Made by a program: the position numbers and the translations under genes | The notes under the pieces: generated by a model | Seen by the model: only the letters and a program-made list of their open reading frames with translations | Databases searched by the model: none | What the model was told of the DNA's origin: nothing | In this document: positions 16,504 to 26,162 of the stretch, piece by piece | Position numbering within the stretch: position 1 is the first letter of the stretch | How the letters are laid out: each line of letters opens with the position of its first letter | NCBI GenBank assembly: GCA_045128835.1 | Contig: JBGVRX010000017.1 | Span: forward strand, 1 to 64,000 | Source of the DNA: CALVUJ01 sp045128835 | GTDB lineage: Bacteria > Bacillota_I > Bacilli_A > RFN20 > DUOF01 | Direction of reading: 5' to 3' | Length of the DNA stretch: 64,000 bases

Positions 16504-17457
16504 ATGTCATTTTCTACCAATATAAAAAATGAAATCGTTAGATACAATTATTCGCTTGAAGAAAAAAGCGCATTGCTATCTTCTTTAATAAAAATAAATG
16601 GAACATTAAACATGTCTAATAGAAATTTTGTAGTTGACGTAAGAACCGAAAATGCCAAAACCGCTAAATTAATATTCTTGCTTATTCAAGAACTATATCA
16701 AATAGATTGTAGATTATTAGTTTCCAAAAAAAACAAGTTAAACAAAAACAATGTATATATAGCTCAAATAAGAAATAAAAGTTTAGAAATTTTAGAAGAT
16801 TTAGAAATATATAAAGAAGGAAATTTAGATTGCAATCCAACTAGTATTACACTAAAAAAAGAAAATGCTAAAAGAGCTTATATTGCAGGTTGCTTTCTAG
16901 CAAGTGGAAGTATAAATGACCCTTCATCTAAAAGTTACCATTTAGAATTTTCAACAAACTCTCAAAAGCATGCTGAATTCGTTCAAAAACTAATGTTAAA
17001 ATTTGGACTTACTGCGAAAGTAATAAAAAGAAGAAATAAGTATGTCGTTTATCTAAAAAAATCAGAAGAGATATCTGACTTTCTTAGAATTATCAACTCA
17101 CAAGTTGGAGTTTTAGAATTTGAAGAGGAAAGAATAAACAAAGATTATTGGAACTCTAACAACAGATTGAATATATGTGAAATTTCTAATGAGGTTAAAA
17201 CATTAAATTCTGCTAAAGAACAAATAGATGCAATAAACAAAATATTTGAAGCAAAAAAAGATTACATGTTAGATGAAAAAGATAAACAAATTGCACAAAT
17301 AAGATTAGACAACCCTGAAACGAACTTACAAGAAATGGCTGATATCTATGCAGAAAAATACGGAAAGCCTATTAGTAAGTCAGGAATAAATCATAGAATA
17401 AGAAAGATAAAGCAAATCGCTAATGAAATAGGTGGTGTAAATAATGAAAAGAAGTAG
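16504..17457 (+). CDS. whiA: DNA-binding protein WhiA
   Basis: WhiA homologue of 317 residues. The N-terminal part is LAGLIDADG-endonuclease-like (KRAYIAGCFLASGSINDP near 120-137, without nuclease catalysis in the family). The C-terminal helix-turn-helix is at about 270-310 (NLQEMADIYAEKYG ... SGINHRIRKI). WhiA controls sporulation in actinomycetes and influences division and chromosome segregation in Firmicutes. The start follows AAGGAAGGAGATAATGCAAA. Its end overlaps the malQ start by 14 bases, so the two are probably co-translated. The usual yvcJ-yvcK partners are not beside it. Confidence 0.95.
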   Translation: MSFSTNIKNEIVRYNYSLEEKSALLSSLIKINGTLNMSNRNFVVDVRTENAKTAKLIFLLIQELYQIDCRLLVSKKNKLNKNNVYIAQIRNKSLEILEDLEIYKEGNLDCNPTSITLKKENAKRAYIAGCFLASGSINDPSSKSYHLEFSTNSQKHAEFVQKLMLKFGLTAKVIKRRNKYVVYLKKSEEISDFLRIINSQVGVLEFEEERINKDYWNSNNRLNICEISNEVKTLNSAKEQIDAINKIFEAKKDYMLDEKDKQIAQIRLDNPETNLQEMADIYAEKYGKPISKSGINHRIRKIKQIANEIGGVNNEKK

Positions 17458-18919
17458 TGGTGTATTTTTAAGTATATCTTCCCTTCCATCAAAATACGAT
17501 GGAATAGGCACTCTTGGTAAAGAAGCATATAAGTTTGTTGATTTTCTAGCAGAAAGCGGATTTTCATATTGGCAAATTTTGCCATTTAATCCAACAGGAT
17601 TCGGGAATTCTCCTTATCAATCATTTTCCACATTTGCGGGCAATCCTTACTATATTGACTTATTAAAATTAAAAGAAATGGGTATTTTATCTTCTCAAGA
17701 CTTAAAAAATTATAAATTTGATAATTCAAGTTCAATAAATTACGGCATGCTTTATGAAGAAAAATTTAACATATTGAGAAAAGCACACAAAAAATCAAAA
17801 GATAAATTTGATAACGAAATTTCTGCGTTTTGCAAAGAAAATGAATATTGGATTGAAGACTATGCCTCATTCATGGCTATTAAAGATCATTTCAATGGAT
17901 GTAGTTTTTCGCACTGGCCAATGGACATTAAATCAAGAAACGAAAGTACGCTTGCACGCTACAAAGAGTTATTAAAAGAAAACATCAGTTTCTATAAATT
18001 TATCCAATATGTTTATTACAAACAATTAGAAGAATTAACTAATTATATGGGAACTAAAGGTGTCGGATTAATTGGCGATTTACCTATATATGTATCTTTA
18101 GATAGTAGTGATGCGTGGGCGAATACAGATCAATTCCTATTTGATAGCGAATACAACCCAAAACTTGTTGCAGGCGTTCCACCTGATTACTTTAGCGAAA
18201 CAGGTCAATTATGGGGAAATCCTTTGTACAATTATCCAAAAATGAAAGAAACTAATTACAAGTGGTGGGTAGAAAGAATTAAACACATAGGCAAATACTG
18301 CAAGATTGTTAGAATAGATCATTTTAGAGGATTTGAATCTTTCTATGCAATTAAAAATGGTGCAGAGACTGCAATTAAAGGAAAATGGATTATAGGCCCT
18401 GGTGTTGAACTATTTGACACAATAAAGAAAGAATGCCCTAATGTTGAAATAATTGCCGAGGATTTAGGAATAATTACTAGGAAAGTAAAAAAATTAATTA
18501 ATGAATGCGGTTTCCCTGGAATGAAAATACTTCAATTTGCTTTTGATGGCAAAAAGAGTAATCCATATCTTCCAAAGAATCATATTCCAAACAGTGTATC
18601 TTACATTGGAACTCACGACAATCAAACATTGAAAGGCTTTGTTGAAGAATTAACTGAAGAAAAACAAGAATACATTAAATCTTGTTTCAGATTTAAAGAA
18701 GATACAATTGAAGATTTATTGATTAAGGGGCTATTTAAATCAAAATCCAACTTAATAGTTATAAATGCTGTTGATATGTTAAAACTTGATGACACTTATA
18801 GAATGAACGAACCTTCTACTAGCAACGACAAAAACTGGGCATTTAAACTAGAGGATTTCAAAGATTTATTTAAACTAAAAACTAAATACAAACGTTTAAA
18901 CAACAAAACAATCCGTTAA
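17444..18919 (+). CDS. malQ: 4-alpha-glucanotransferase (GH77)
   Basis: MalQ-type amylomaltase of 491 residues, transferring glucan segments between maltodextrins in glycogen or maltose metabolism. Opening SSGVFLSISSLPSKYDGIGT is the family signature. Catalytic regions are RIDHFRGFE (nucleophile aspartate, about residue 292), IIAEDLG (acid/base glutamate, about 340) and YIGTHDNQT (transition-state aspartate, about 392). Overlaps the whiA end; start preceded by AGGTGGTGTAAATA. A terminator hairpin contains its stop codon. Confidence 0.97.
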   Translation: MKRSSGVFLSISSLPSKYDGIGTLGKEAYKFVDFLAESGFSYWQILPFNPTGFGNSPYQSFSTFAGNPYYIDLLKLKEMGILSSQDLKNYKFDNSSSINYGMLYEEKFNILRKAHKKSKDKFDNEISAFCKENEYWIEDYASFMAIKDHFNGCSFSHWPMDIKSRNESTLARYKELLKENISFYKFIQYVYYKQLEELTNYMGTKGVGLIGDLPIYVSLDSSDAWANTDQFLFDSEYNPKLVAGVPPDYFSETGQLWGNPLYNYPKMKETNYKWWVERIKHIGKYCKIVRIDHFRGFESFYAIKNGAETAIKGKWIIGPGVELFDTIKKECPNVEIIAEDLGIITRKVKKLINECGFPGMKILQFAFDGKKSNPYLPKNHIPNSVSYIGTHDNQTLKGFVEELTEEKQEYIKSCFRFKEDTIEDLLIKGLFKSKSNLIVINAVDMLKLDDTYRMNEPSTSNDKNWAFKLEDFKDLFKLKTKYKRLNNKTIR

Positions 18920-18936
18920 AGTTCGGATTGTTTTTT
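18907..18936 (+). terminator. Intrinsic terminator of malQ
   Basis: AACAATCCG (18907-18915), eight-base loop holding the malQ stop, CGGATTGTT (18924-18932), T-run. Confidence 0.85.
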
Positions 18937-18997
18937 CTTTTTTCTTTTTATAAAAAGAAAATAATCTTTTATATCTTATATTTTTCTTTTATATTTA

Positions 18998-19026
18998 TTG
19001 TTAAATTTTGTTAGAAAATATATAAT
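18998..19026 (+). promoter_or_regulatory. Sigma-A-type promoter of ppdK
   Basis: TTGTTA (18998-19003), 17-base spacer, TATAAT (19021-19026), 24 bases before the start codon. Confidence 0.75.
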
Positions 19027-19050
19027 AAAGAGGTATGAAGGGAGAAAAAT

Positions 19051-21675
19051 ATGAGTAAAAAATATGTTTATTTGTTCCAAGAAGGAAATGGAACTATGCG
19101 CAATCTTTTAGGAGGTAAAGGTGCTGGTTTATCAGAAATGACAAACTTAGGGTTACCTGTTCCAACAGGTTTCACTATCACAACTGAAGCTTGTACTCGT
19201 TACTATGAAGATAACGAAACTTTACACCCTGACATTCAAAAAGAAATTTTTGAAACATTAGAAAAATTCGAAAAAAGTGTTGGTAAGAAATTAGGAGATC
19301 CAAACAATCCATTACTAGTATCTGTAAGAAGTGGTGCTAGAGTTTCTATGCCAGGTATGATGGATACTGTATTAAACTTAGGTATCAACGATGAAATCGT
19401 TCAATCATTAATTAAATTAACAGGAAATGAAAAATTCGCTTACGATTCTTATAGAAGATTCATTCAAATGTATAGTGATGTTGTTATCAACTTACCAAAG
19501 AGTAGTTTCGAAAGAATTATCGACGAAATGAAAGAAGACAGAGGAGTTAAATTAGACAACGAATTAACTGCTGAAGACTTCAAAGAATTAGTTGCAAAAT
19601 TCAAAGCTTATTATAAAGAAACAAAGGGAGAAGATTTCCCAACAGATCCAAAGAAACAATTATTAACTGCTGCTGAAGCTGTATTTAGATCATGGAATAA
19701 CCCAAGAGCTATCTACTATCGTCAAATGAATGAAATTCCTCACGAATGGGGTACAGCTGTTAACGTTCAAATGATGGTATTCGGAAACATGGGTAATGAC
19801 TGTGCTACAGGTGTTGCATTCTCAAGAAACCCATCTACTGGAGAGAATAAAATTTATGGCGAATTCTTAATTAACGCTCAAGGTGAAGACGTTGTTGCTG
19901 GTGTTCGTACTCCAATGAATATGGAAGAATTAGGAACAGTTATGCCAGATGTTTACAAACAATTCGTTGAAACAGCTAACAAATTAGAAAGACACTACAA
20001 AAACATGCAAGATATGGAATTTACTGTTGAGAAGAATAAATTATATATGCTTCAAACAAGAAATGGTAAAAGAACTGCACAAGCAGCTTTACAAATCGCA
20101 TGTGATATGTACGATGAAGGTTTAGTTACTAAAGAAGAAGCTTTACTTCAAATCGAACCAAAACAATTAGATAACTTATTACACCCTACTTTTGATGCAA
20201 AAGTATTAAAAGAAACAAAACCATTAGCTAAAGCTTTACCTGCATCTCCAGGTGCTGCTTGTGGACAAGTTGTATTCACTGCCGAAGAAGCTGTTGAATG
20301 GAAAGAAAAAGGACACAAAGTTGTTCTTGTAAGACTTGAAACTTCTCCAGAAGATATCGAAGGTATGCACGTAGCTGAAGGTGTTCTTACTGTACGTGGT
20401 GGTATGACATCTCACGCAGCTGTTGTTGCTCGTGGTATGGGTACTTGTTGTGTTGCTGGTTGTGGTGAAATCGCAATGCACGAAGAAAGCAAATATTTCA
20501 CATTAAACGGTGAAACTATTAAAGAAGGCGATTACATTTCTTTAGATGGTTCTACTGGTAACATTTATTTAGGACAAATCGCAACAGTTCCTGCTACTAT
20601 AAGTGGTAACTTCGAAAAGATTATGAACTGGTCTAACGAATTCAAAAGATTAGCAGTTAGAACTAACGCAGATACTCCAAGAGACGCTAAACAAGCTAAA
20701 GCATTCGGTGCTGAAGGTATTGGTTTATGTAGAACAGAACACATGTTCTTTGAAGCTGATCGTATTAAAGCTGTAAGAGAAATGATCGTTTCTAAAACAG
20801 TTGAACAAAGAGAAAAAGCATTAGAAAAATTATTACCTATGCAAAGATCTGACTTTGAAGGATTATTCAAAGCAATGGAAGGTTCTCCAGTAACAATCAG
20901 ATACTTGGATCCACCTCTACACGAATTCTTACCAACAGAAGAAAAAGACATCGTTGCTATTTCTAATGAATTAGGAATCTCAGTTGAAGAATTAAAAGAA
21001 GTTATCGCTTCACTTCACGAATTCAACCCAATGATGGGTCACAGAGGTTGTCGTTTAGCAGTTTCTTATCCAGAAATCGCCATAATGCAAACTAAAGCTG
21101 TTATCGAAGCAGCAATCAACGTAACTAAAGAATGTGGATACAACATTGTTCCTGAAATCATGATTCCTTTAGTTGGTGAAGTTAAAGAATTAGAATACGT
21201 TAAAAAATTAGTTGTAGCTACTGCTGATGAATTAATCGCCAAGAGCGGATTAAACATGACTTACAAAGTAGGTACAATGATTGAATTACCTCGTGCTTGT
21301 GTTAACGCTGATGAAATCGCTCAAGAAGCAGAATTCTTCTCATTTGGTACAAATGACTTAACACAAATGACATTTGGTTTCTCTCGTGATGATGCAGGTA
21401 AATTCTTAAAAGATTATTATGACAAGAAGATTTACTTAAATGATCCATTCCAAAGATTTGACCAAGAAGGAACTGGAAAACTTGTAGCATTAGCTGTAGA
21501 AAAAGGTAGAACAACAAGACCTGACATCAAATTAGGTGTTTGTGGTGAACACGGAGGAGATCCTTCTTCAATCGAATTCTTCCACAAAGTTGGATTAACT
21601 TATGTATCTTGTTCTCCATTCAGAGTTCCTATCGCTAGACTTGCTGCTGCTCAAGCTGCAATCAAAAACAAATAA
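19051..21675 (+). CDS. ppdK: Pyruvate, phosphate dikinase
   Basis: PPDK of 874 residues, interconverting PEP, AMP and PPi with pyruvate, ATP and Pi. The N-terminal ATP-grasp domain starts GGKGAGLSEMTNLGLPVP; the swivelling phosphohistidine domain has GGMTSHAAVVARGMG with H455; the C-terminal PEP/pyruvate domain has GLCRTEHMFF and the CGEHGGDP motif with its catalytic cysteine. The codon use is more uniform than its neighbours (many TTA, GAA, GTT codons), as in highly expressed genes. It has its own promoter and a strong terminator, so it is monocistronic. It fits PPi-linked glycolysis in anaerobes. Confidence 0.98.
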   Translation: MSKKYVYLFQEGNGTMRNLLGGKGAGLSEMTNLGLPVPTGFTITTEACTRYYEDNETLHPDIQKEIFETLEKFEKSVGKKLGDPNNPLLVSVRSGARVSMPGMMDTVLNLGINDEIVQSLIKLTGNEKFAYDSYRRFIQMYSDVVINLPKSSFERIIDEMKEDRGVKLDNELTAEDFKELVAKFKAYYKETKGEDFPTDPKKQLLTAAEAVFRSWNNPRAIYYRQMNEIPHEWGTAVNVQMMVFGNMGNDCATGVAFSRNPSTGENKIYGEFLINAQGEDVVAGVRTPMNMEELGTVMPDVYKQFVETANKLERHYKNMQDMEFTVEKNKLYMLQTRNGKRTAQAALQIACDMYDEGLVTKEEALLQIEPKQLDNLLHPTFDAKVLKETKPLAKALPASPGAACGQVVFTAEEAVEWKEKGHKVVLVRLETSPEDIEGMHVAEGVLTVRGGMTSHAAVVARGMGTCCVAGCGEIAMHEESKYFTLNGETIKEGDYISLDGSTGNIYLGQIATVPATISGNFEKIMNWSNEFKRLAVRTNADTPRDAKQAKAFGAEGIGLCRTEHMFFEADRIKAVREMIVSKTVEQREKALEKLLPMQRSDFEGLFKAMEGSPVTIRYLDPPLHEFLPTEEKDIVAISNELGISVEELKEVIASLHEFNPMMGHRGCRLAVSYPEIAIMQTKAVIEAAINVTKECGYNIVPEIMIPLVGEVKELEYVKKLVVATADELIAKSGLNMTYKVGTMIELPRACVNADEIAQEAEFFSFGTNDLTQMTFGFSRDDAGKFLKDYYDKKIYLNDPFQRFDQEGTGKLVALAVEKGRTTRPDIKLGVCGEHGGDPSSIEFFHKVGLTYVSCSPFRVPIARLAAAQAAIKNK

Positions 21676-21697
21676 TTAGCGAATAAAATTCAATAAA

Positions 21698-21730
21698 AGA
21701 AAAACGAGAATTATTAGTTCTCGTTTTTCT
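21698..21730 (+). terminator. Strong intrinsic terminator of ppdK
   Basis: 13-bp stem AGAAAAACGAGAA (21698-21710) with TTCTCGTTTTTCT (21718-21730), seven-base loop. Confidence 0.9.
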
Positions 21731-21832
21731 GTGTAATAATATATACCCTAATATTTACACGTGTAATTTCACTGTTTTAGCGCGAAAAACAAATAAACAA
21801 GCTTTGTATTATTAACACTTTATAAGCACACA

Positions 21833-21858
21833 AAAAAAGGCTTTTTCAAGCCTTTTTT
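21833..21858 (-). terminator. Intrinsic terminator of the coupling-protein gene
   Basis: AAAAAAGGCTT, loop TTTC, AAGCCTTTTTT. Symmetric A/T flanks make it bidirectional in principle, but it abuts the end of the minus-strand gene. Confidence 0.8.
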
Positions 21859-24358
21859 ACTTTCTTGTATTTAAATTTAAAAATTCATCATCGAAGATAT
21901 CGAAATCAGACGCATATTCGTTTTCATCAATCTCGATTCCTAATTCTTCTGCAACTTCTTTATAAGCCACGTTAGTAATTTCTATAGGTTCAGCAATTTC
22001 ATCCTCTTTAGAACTATCATTCAAGATATCATCGAAGTTGAAGTCAATATCATCAAAATTGAAGTCATCATCGTCCATTGTTGTTGCAACCTCAGTATCT
22101 GCTGTAGTTGTAGTTAAATCTTCACCAAACAAATCATTTAATTCATCTGTAGTTGATGTAGTATCTGTTGTAAAGAACTCTTCAACAGGTTCTTCTTTAA
22201 TTTCTTGAGTTTCTTCTTTAACCGTATCGAATCCGAAGTCTTGATCAACATGTTCCATTCTATCGTCAGTACCCTCATCTCCGTCTTCCTCTTCATCAAC
22301 TGCATTTCTAGCATCTATTAATTCTTTTACATCATACTTAGTAATATCATTTATAACATAATCAACTTCACTTTTATTTCTTTCAACAATGTCATAGAAA
22401 CCATCTTTATCAAATACAAATAAGTTTGGATTCCATTTAGTTTCAATAACTTGTTCACCTTTATAATAAGCTTTAGATTTCCAGAATGCTGTTTGTTTAA
22501 CTCTAGCTGGTTGTGTTCTTAAAAGTTTCGCGATTGATACACCTTCTTGAAGTGTTAATAATTCACTTGGAGTAATAAGCGCTCTAGCTGACAACGAGTA
22601 ACTTTCACTAACCTTACCATCTGCAGCAACAGATGAGTTAATATCTTTAATTGTTTTTTCACCACATATTTTAGAGAAGTATTCAGCTGTTTCGTTATCG
22701 TTTGTAGCAAGGAATACTTGTAAGTTACAGTTAGATCGAATGATTTCTGCGACATCTGGACCATATTTAGCCCTTAATTGGCTTAGAGCTTGGATAATCA
22801 ACATGAATGAAATACCTCTTGAACGAGCAACGGTAATCTTATTTTCCATACCAGGAATAACTGGCATGTTAGCAAATTCATCGATAATAAAGTTTACCGG
22901 ATGTGGACAAGAACCACCAACACCTTCATCACCACTCGCTAATTCTACTAATTGTTTATATGCTTGAGTAATAAACAATGAAGCGAAGATATGTCTATTT
23001 TCTTTTTCATCTGGGATGATTAAGAAAACAACTGTTGGTTTTCTACCTATGTTTTTAAAATCTATATCATTATTACATGTTATATATTGAATGTCTGGGT
23101 CCGCAAACGATGCAAGGTCTGCCATCGCTGTAGATATGATTGATTCTTGTGTACCTCCTGTTGGAGCGCCCAAAGGACCTTGTGCTTTTCTTTTTGCATT
23201 TGAAGCAACGTTTCTTATAGCAAAGTAAGATTTTAATTGATCTACTCTTAAAGATAAAGTAGAAGAAATTGTACCTAAATTAAATCTTTCTGCAGTAATT
23301 CCTAAATTTGGAATTTCACTATCTTCAAGCATAGCTAGTAATAAACCTTCAACTAAACTAGAAGCAGATTTTGTCCAGAATGGGTCCGTAGCTTTTCTTG
23401 CTGATTCAGCATATATAGTTTGAACTAAGTCTGAAATAGATTCTTGAGCTTTTGACTTCATTGAACCTTCTTTTCTTTCTGCTTCAGTCATTGCAGATTT
23501 CAAATTAGCAAATGCAAATCCATTAAATTCATACCATTGCTCATGGAATAAAGATTTGCTCTCAGCCATCTTCAATTTACCTTTATACAAATCTAAACTA
23601 TCACTATGAAATTTAATTAATTCTTTTTGTTTTAACCCTTCTTGATATTCTTCATATGCGATATGACAAGGGTTCCAACAACTAGATCTTCTTAAAGGTT
23701 CACGCAAGTTCAAAGTCAATACATCGTATCCTCTTTCTTGATACAATTTTGATTGAGATGAATATAACTCTCCTTTAGGGTCAGTTACAACGATACTTGG
23801 TCTTAATGCACTTCTAGCTAAAAATTGCATTGTAGGAATAACGAATCTAATTGTTTTACCTGATCCAGTAGTACCTATAATCAAACAGTGAACTCCATCT
23901 TTATAGTTTGCAAATGTTCTTGCACCTGAATCTATAGTTTGAACAACAAATCCATTTATCTTATACTTCCCAACTTCATCGTATGCACAACGAGGGAAAT
24001 ACTTATTAATTTCTTTATCAGTAAGCCACCTTGCTGAACCTTTCTTGTCAGAATCAACATCGTAATTTTTATTAGTCAAAGTTCTAGGTGTATTATTATA
24101 ATCCCTAGTTGCTGACAAGAATATAAGCAACATGAACGCAGCAAAACATCCACCAGTATATAACCAGTAATTTTCTTCGCTCATTGCCGCCTCAAGTAAT
24201 TCTAATATACCATCGACAGTATAATCTAATTCTGCAAAATTTGGCATCGCTTCGCTCATATATAAAGTTAACACTGTTCCTCCAATAAAACTTATAACGG
24301 CAAAAACAATCATAAGGATTAGATAGACACCAAAGTTACTTTTTTTCTTTTTTTCCAC
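21857..24358 (-). CDS. VirD4/TraG-type type IV secretion coupling ATPase
   Basis: A T4CP of 833 residues. Two N-terminal membrane segments (about 13-33 and 64-82) precede the ATPase: Walker A GTTGSGKT near 162-169, Walker B VNFIIDEFANMP near 500, and RSRGISFMLIIQALSQL. The C-terminal about 190 residues are very acidic (runs such as TTMDDDDFNFDDIDFNFDD), unusual for the family core. T4CPs pass DNA or protein substrates to a membrane channel. No relaxase, VirB4 or other conjugation gene is adjacent. A GTG at 24358 is chosen because AAAGGAT lies nine bases upstream; the GTG at 24367 is too close to it. Confidence 0.9.
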   Translation of the reverse strand: MEKKKKSNFGVYLILMIVFAVISFIGGTVLTLYMSEAMPNFAELDYTVDGILELLEAAMSEENYWLYTGGCFAAFMLLIFLSATRDYNNTPRTLTNKNYDVDSDKKGSARWLTDKEINKYFPRCAYDEVGKYKINGFVVQTIDSGARTFANYKDGVHCLIIGTTGSGKTIRFVIPTMQFLARSALRPSIVVTDPKGELYSSQSKLYQERGYDVLTLNLREPLRRSSCWNPCHIAYEEYQEGLKQKELIKFHSDSLDLYKGKLKMAESKSLFHEQWYEFNGFAFANLKSAMTEAERKEGSMKSKAQESISDLVQTIYAESARKATDPFWTKSASSLVEGLLLAMLEDSEIPNLGITAERFNLGTISSTLSLRVDQLKSYFAIRNVASNAKRKAQGPLGAPTGGTQESIISTAMADLASFADPDIQYITCNNDIDFKNIGRKPTVVFLIIPDEKENRHIFASLFITQAYKQLVELASGDEGVGGSCPHPVNFIIDEFANMPVIPGMENKITVARSRGISFMLIIQALSQLRAKYGPDVAEIIRSNCNLQVFLATNDNETAEYFSKICGEKTIKDINSSVAADGKVSESYSLSARALITPSELLTLQEGVSIAKLLRTQPARVKQTAFWKSKAYYKGEQVIETKWNPNLFVFDKDGFYDIVERNKSEVDYVINDITKYDVKELIDARNAVDEEEDGDEGTDDRMEHVDQDFGFDTVKEETQEIKEEPVEEFFTTDTTSTTDELNDLFGEDLTTTTADTEVATTMDDDDFNFDDIDFNFDDILNDSSKEDEIAEPIEITNVAYKEVAEELGIEIDENEYASDFDIFDDEFLNLNTRK

Positions 24359-24453
24359 TTTTAGCACATCCTTTACTACTTTTATATTATAATATTTATG
24401 TAGATATTTATAAATAGATATATCTAGATTTTTTTGTTTAATGAGGTGAGTTT

Positions 24454-25797
24454 GTGGAAAAAAAATTAACAGGTGTATGCGTAGATTATACCTACGACGG
24501 GAAAGGGATTGTAAAAAAGGACAATCGAGTCATATTTGTAGATGATGTTATCATCGGAGAAGAAGTTGAAGTAGAAATTATTTTTGAAAGTAAAAATCAA
24601 ACTTTAGGCAAATTAATAAAGATTTTAAAACCTAGTCCTTTTAGGATTAAGCCATTTTGTAAATTAGCTAAAGATTGTGGTGGTTGTGCGTTACAACACA
24701 TACTTTATGAAAAACAATTAGAATTTAAAACAAATCATGTTCAAGATTGCATAAATAAGTTTTCAAAACTTGATATGAAAGTAAAAAAATGTATTGGCAT
24801 GAAAAATCCATTTAAGTATAGAAATAAATCTCAAGTACCTTTCTCTGTAGAAAAGAAAGAAATTAAATATGGATTTTACAAACAGAATACACACAAGATT
24901 GTGCAAATGGATGAATGTGCTATACAAACAGAAGATGCCGATAGCATTTTAAAAACAATAAAGTCTTTAATGAAAAAGCATCGCTTGCCGGCATATGAAG
25001 AAGACAAACGAAAAGGAGCACTTAGACACGTTCTTATAAAAAAAGGATTTTCAACAAATCAAATTATGGTCGTCTTAGTGACCAACGTTAATTCGTTTCC
25101 TGGCAGAAAAGAGTTTGTTAAAGATTTAATAAAAGAACATCCTCAGATTAAAACCGTTGTGCAAAACATTAACACTCGCGATACAAATGTAATCTTAGGA
25201 GAAAAAGAAATCGTCCTACACGGAAGCGGTTATATAGAAGATATTCTTTTAGGTGTAAAGTTTAAAATTTCATCTAAATCATTTTATCAAGTAAATCCTG
25301 TGCAAACAGAAATATTATATTCAAAAGCAATAGAGTTAGCAGAACTATCAAAAAACGATAGAGTTTTAGATGCCTATTGTGGAATAGGAACTATCGGATT
25401 AATAGCGTCTAAAAAAGTAAATGAAGTAATCGGCGTTGAAATAGTGAAGGATGCAATTAAAGACGCAAAGAATAATGCAGCAGTCAACAACATAACAAAT
25501 GCACATTTTGTTTTAGCAGATGCAAGCGACTTCATGGTAGATTTGTCAAAGACCTCTGAAAAGATGGATGTTGTATTTGTCGACCCGCCTAGAAAAGGTT
25601 GCGACGAAAAGTTTTTAACTTCGCTTATGAAGTTGTCCCCAAAAAAAGTAGTTTACATTTCTTGTAACCCATCAACGCTAGCTAGAGATCTTTATACACT
25701 AAAAGAAAAATACGATATAAAAGAGATACAACCAGTAGACATGTTCCCTCACACATATCATGTAGAGACAATAGCCATGCTTACATTAAAAGACTGA
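24454..25797 (+). CDS. rlmD: 23S rRNA (uracil-5-)-methyltransferase, RlmD/TrmA family
   Basis: A 447-residue RumA/RlmCD-type methyltransferase making 5-methyluridine in 23S rRNA. An N-terminal TRAM domain (to about 60) is followed by the iron-sulfur cluster cysteines (CKLAKDCGGC near 69-78 plus C151-region), SAM-binding DAYCGIGTIGL near 308 and the catalytic cysteine in YISCNPSTLARD near 405. The start codon is GTG, preceded by AATGAGGTGAG. It is divergent from the coupling-ATPase gene. The exact uridine target cannot be told from sequence; Bacillus RlmCD modifies two positions. Confidence 0.92.
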   Translation: MEKKLTGVCVDYTYDGKGIVKKDNRVIFVDDVIIGEEVEVEIIFESKNQTLGKLIKILKPSPFRIKPFCKLAKDCGGCALQHILYEKQLEFKTNHVQDCINKFSKLDMKVKKCIGMKNPFKYRNKSQVPFSVEKKEIKYGFYKQNTHKIVQMDECAIQTEDADSILKTIKSLMKKHRLPAYEEDKRKGALRHVLIKKGFSTNQIMVVLVTNVNSFPGRKEFVKDLIKEHPQIKTVVQNINTRDTNVILGEKEIVLHGSGYIEDILLGVKFKISSKSFYQVNPVQTEILYSKAIELAELSKNDRVLDAYCGIGTIGLIASKKVNEVIGVEIVKDAIKDAKNNAAVNNITNAHFVLADASDFMVDLSKTSEKMDVVFVDPPRKGCDEKFLTSLMKLSPKKVVYISCNPSTLARDLYTLKEKYDIKEIQPVDMFPHTYHVETIAMLTLKD

Positions 25798-25819
25798 CAA
25801 AAAACATAATTTTTACCAG

Positions 25820-25847
25820 AAAACAAGCGAGAAACCGTTTGTTTTTA
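25820..25847 (+). terminator. Probable terminator of rlmD
   Basis: AAAACAA...CG pairs imperfectly with CG...TTTGTTTT around an AGAAA loop, followed by T-rich sequence. Confidence 0.55.
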
Positions 25848-25857
25848 TTTGCTATTA

Positions 25858-25873
25858 TTTTTCACGTGAAACA
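25858..25873. promoter_or_regulatory. parS: parS-like ParB-binding site
   Basis: TTTTTCACGTGAAACA matches the Firmicutes parS consensus TGTTTCACGTGAAACA at 15 of 16 positions; only the second base differs. The palindromic core TTTCACGTGAAA is intact. ParB spreads from such sites and loads SMC for chromosome segregation. It lies in non-coding DNA, as a real site may, although many parS sites are inside genes. No parAB is in the window. Confidence 0.8.
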
Positions 25874-25914
25874 AAAAGTTTTCCACAATTTATTGTGTGG
25901 GAAACTTTTTTTTA
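25874..25914 (+). terminator. Strong hairpin with T-run next to parS
   Basis: AAAAAGTTTTCCACA (25873-25887) pairs with TGTGTGGGAAACTTTTT (one G-T pair, one bulge), followed by eight T residues. It looks like an intrinsic terminator, but rlmD already has a nearer one; the left arm includes a DnaA-box-like TTTTCCACA. Confidence 0.6.
25875..25889 (+). repeat. 15-bp direct repeat, copy 1 (DnaA-box-like)
   Basis: AAAGTTTTCCACAAT, identical to 26163-26177. TTTTCCACA differs from the DnaA box TTATCCACA at one base. Confidence 0.7.
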
Positions 25915-25999
25915 AGAGAAGACACCTTCATTTTTTTGTTTTTTTCATATTCATTTCAAACTTATAAAACTTAGTGTTTTTTTCATCTTCCAAATAAGA

Positions 26000-26038
26000 G
26001 CCTTTTTATGTGTTTTTTTATCTATGATAAAAAAAGGC
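26000..26038. repeat. Inverted repeat / AT-rich hairpin
   Basis: TTTTTTTATC (26013-26022) and GATAAAAAAA (26026-26035) form a perfect 10-bp stem with a three-base loop, nested in outer GCC (26000-26002) and GGC (26036-26038). Confidence 0.65.
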
Positions 26039-26162
26039 AAAAATAAAGTTGTTTTTAAACGATATAAAAACAGCAAAAAAGAATTTATAAACTTCAAAAA
26101 AAGCACGTTTTTTTGGTGCAAAATTAGCCATTTTTCAAATTGTTCCGAGTTATTAGTTAATT

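Noticed and set aside
20236..21517. Several long minus-strand frames inside ppdK
   Set aside because: They are shadows of biased codon use in ppdK, with low-complexity Ser/Thr/Asn content and no ribosome sites.
21857..24358. Integrated conjugative element
   Set aside because: A single T4CP without relaxase, integrase, VirB4 or attachment repeats; flanks are ordinary metabolic genes.
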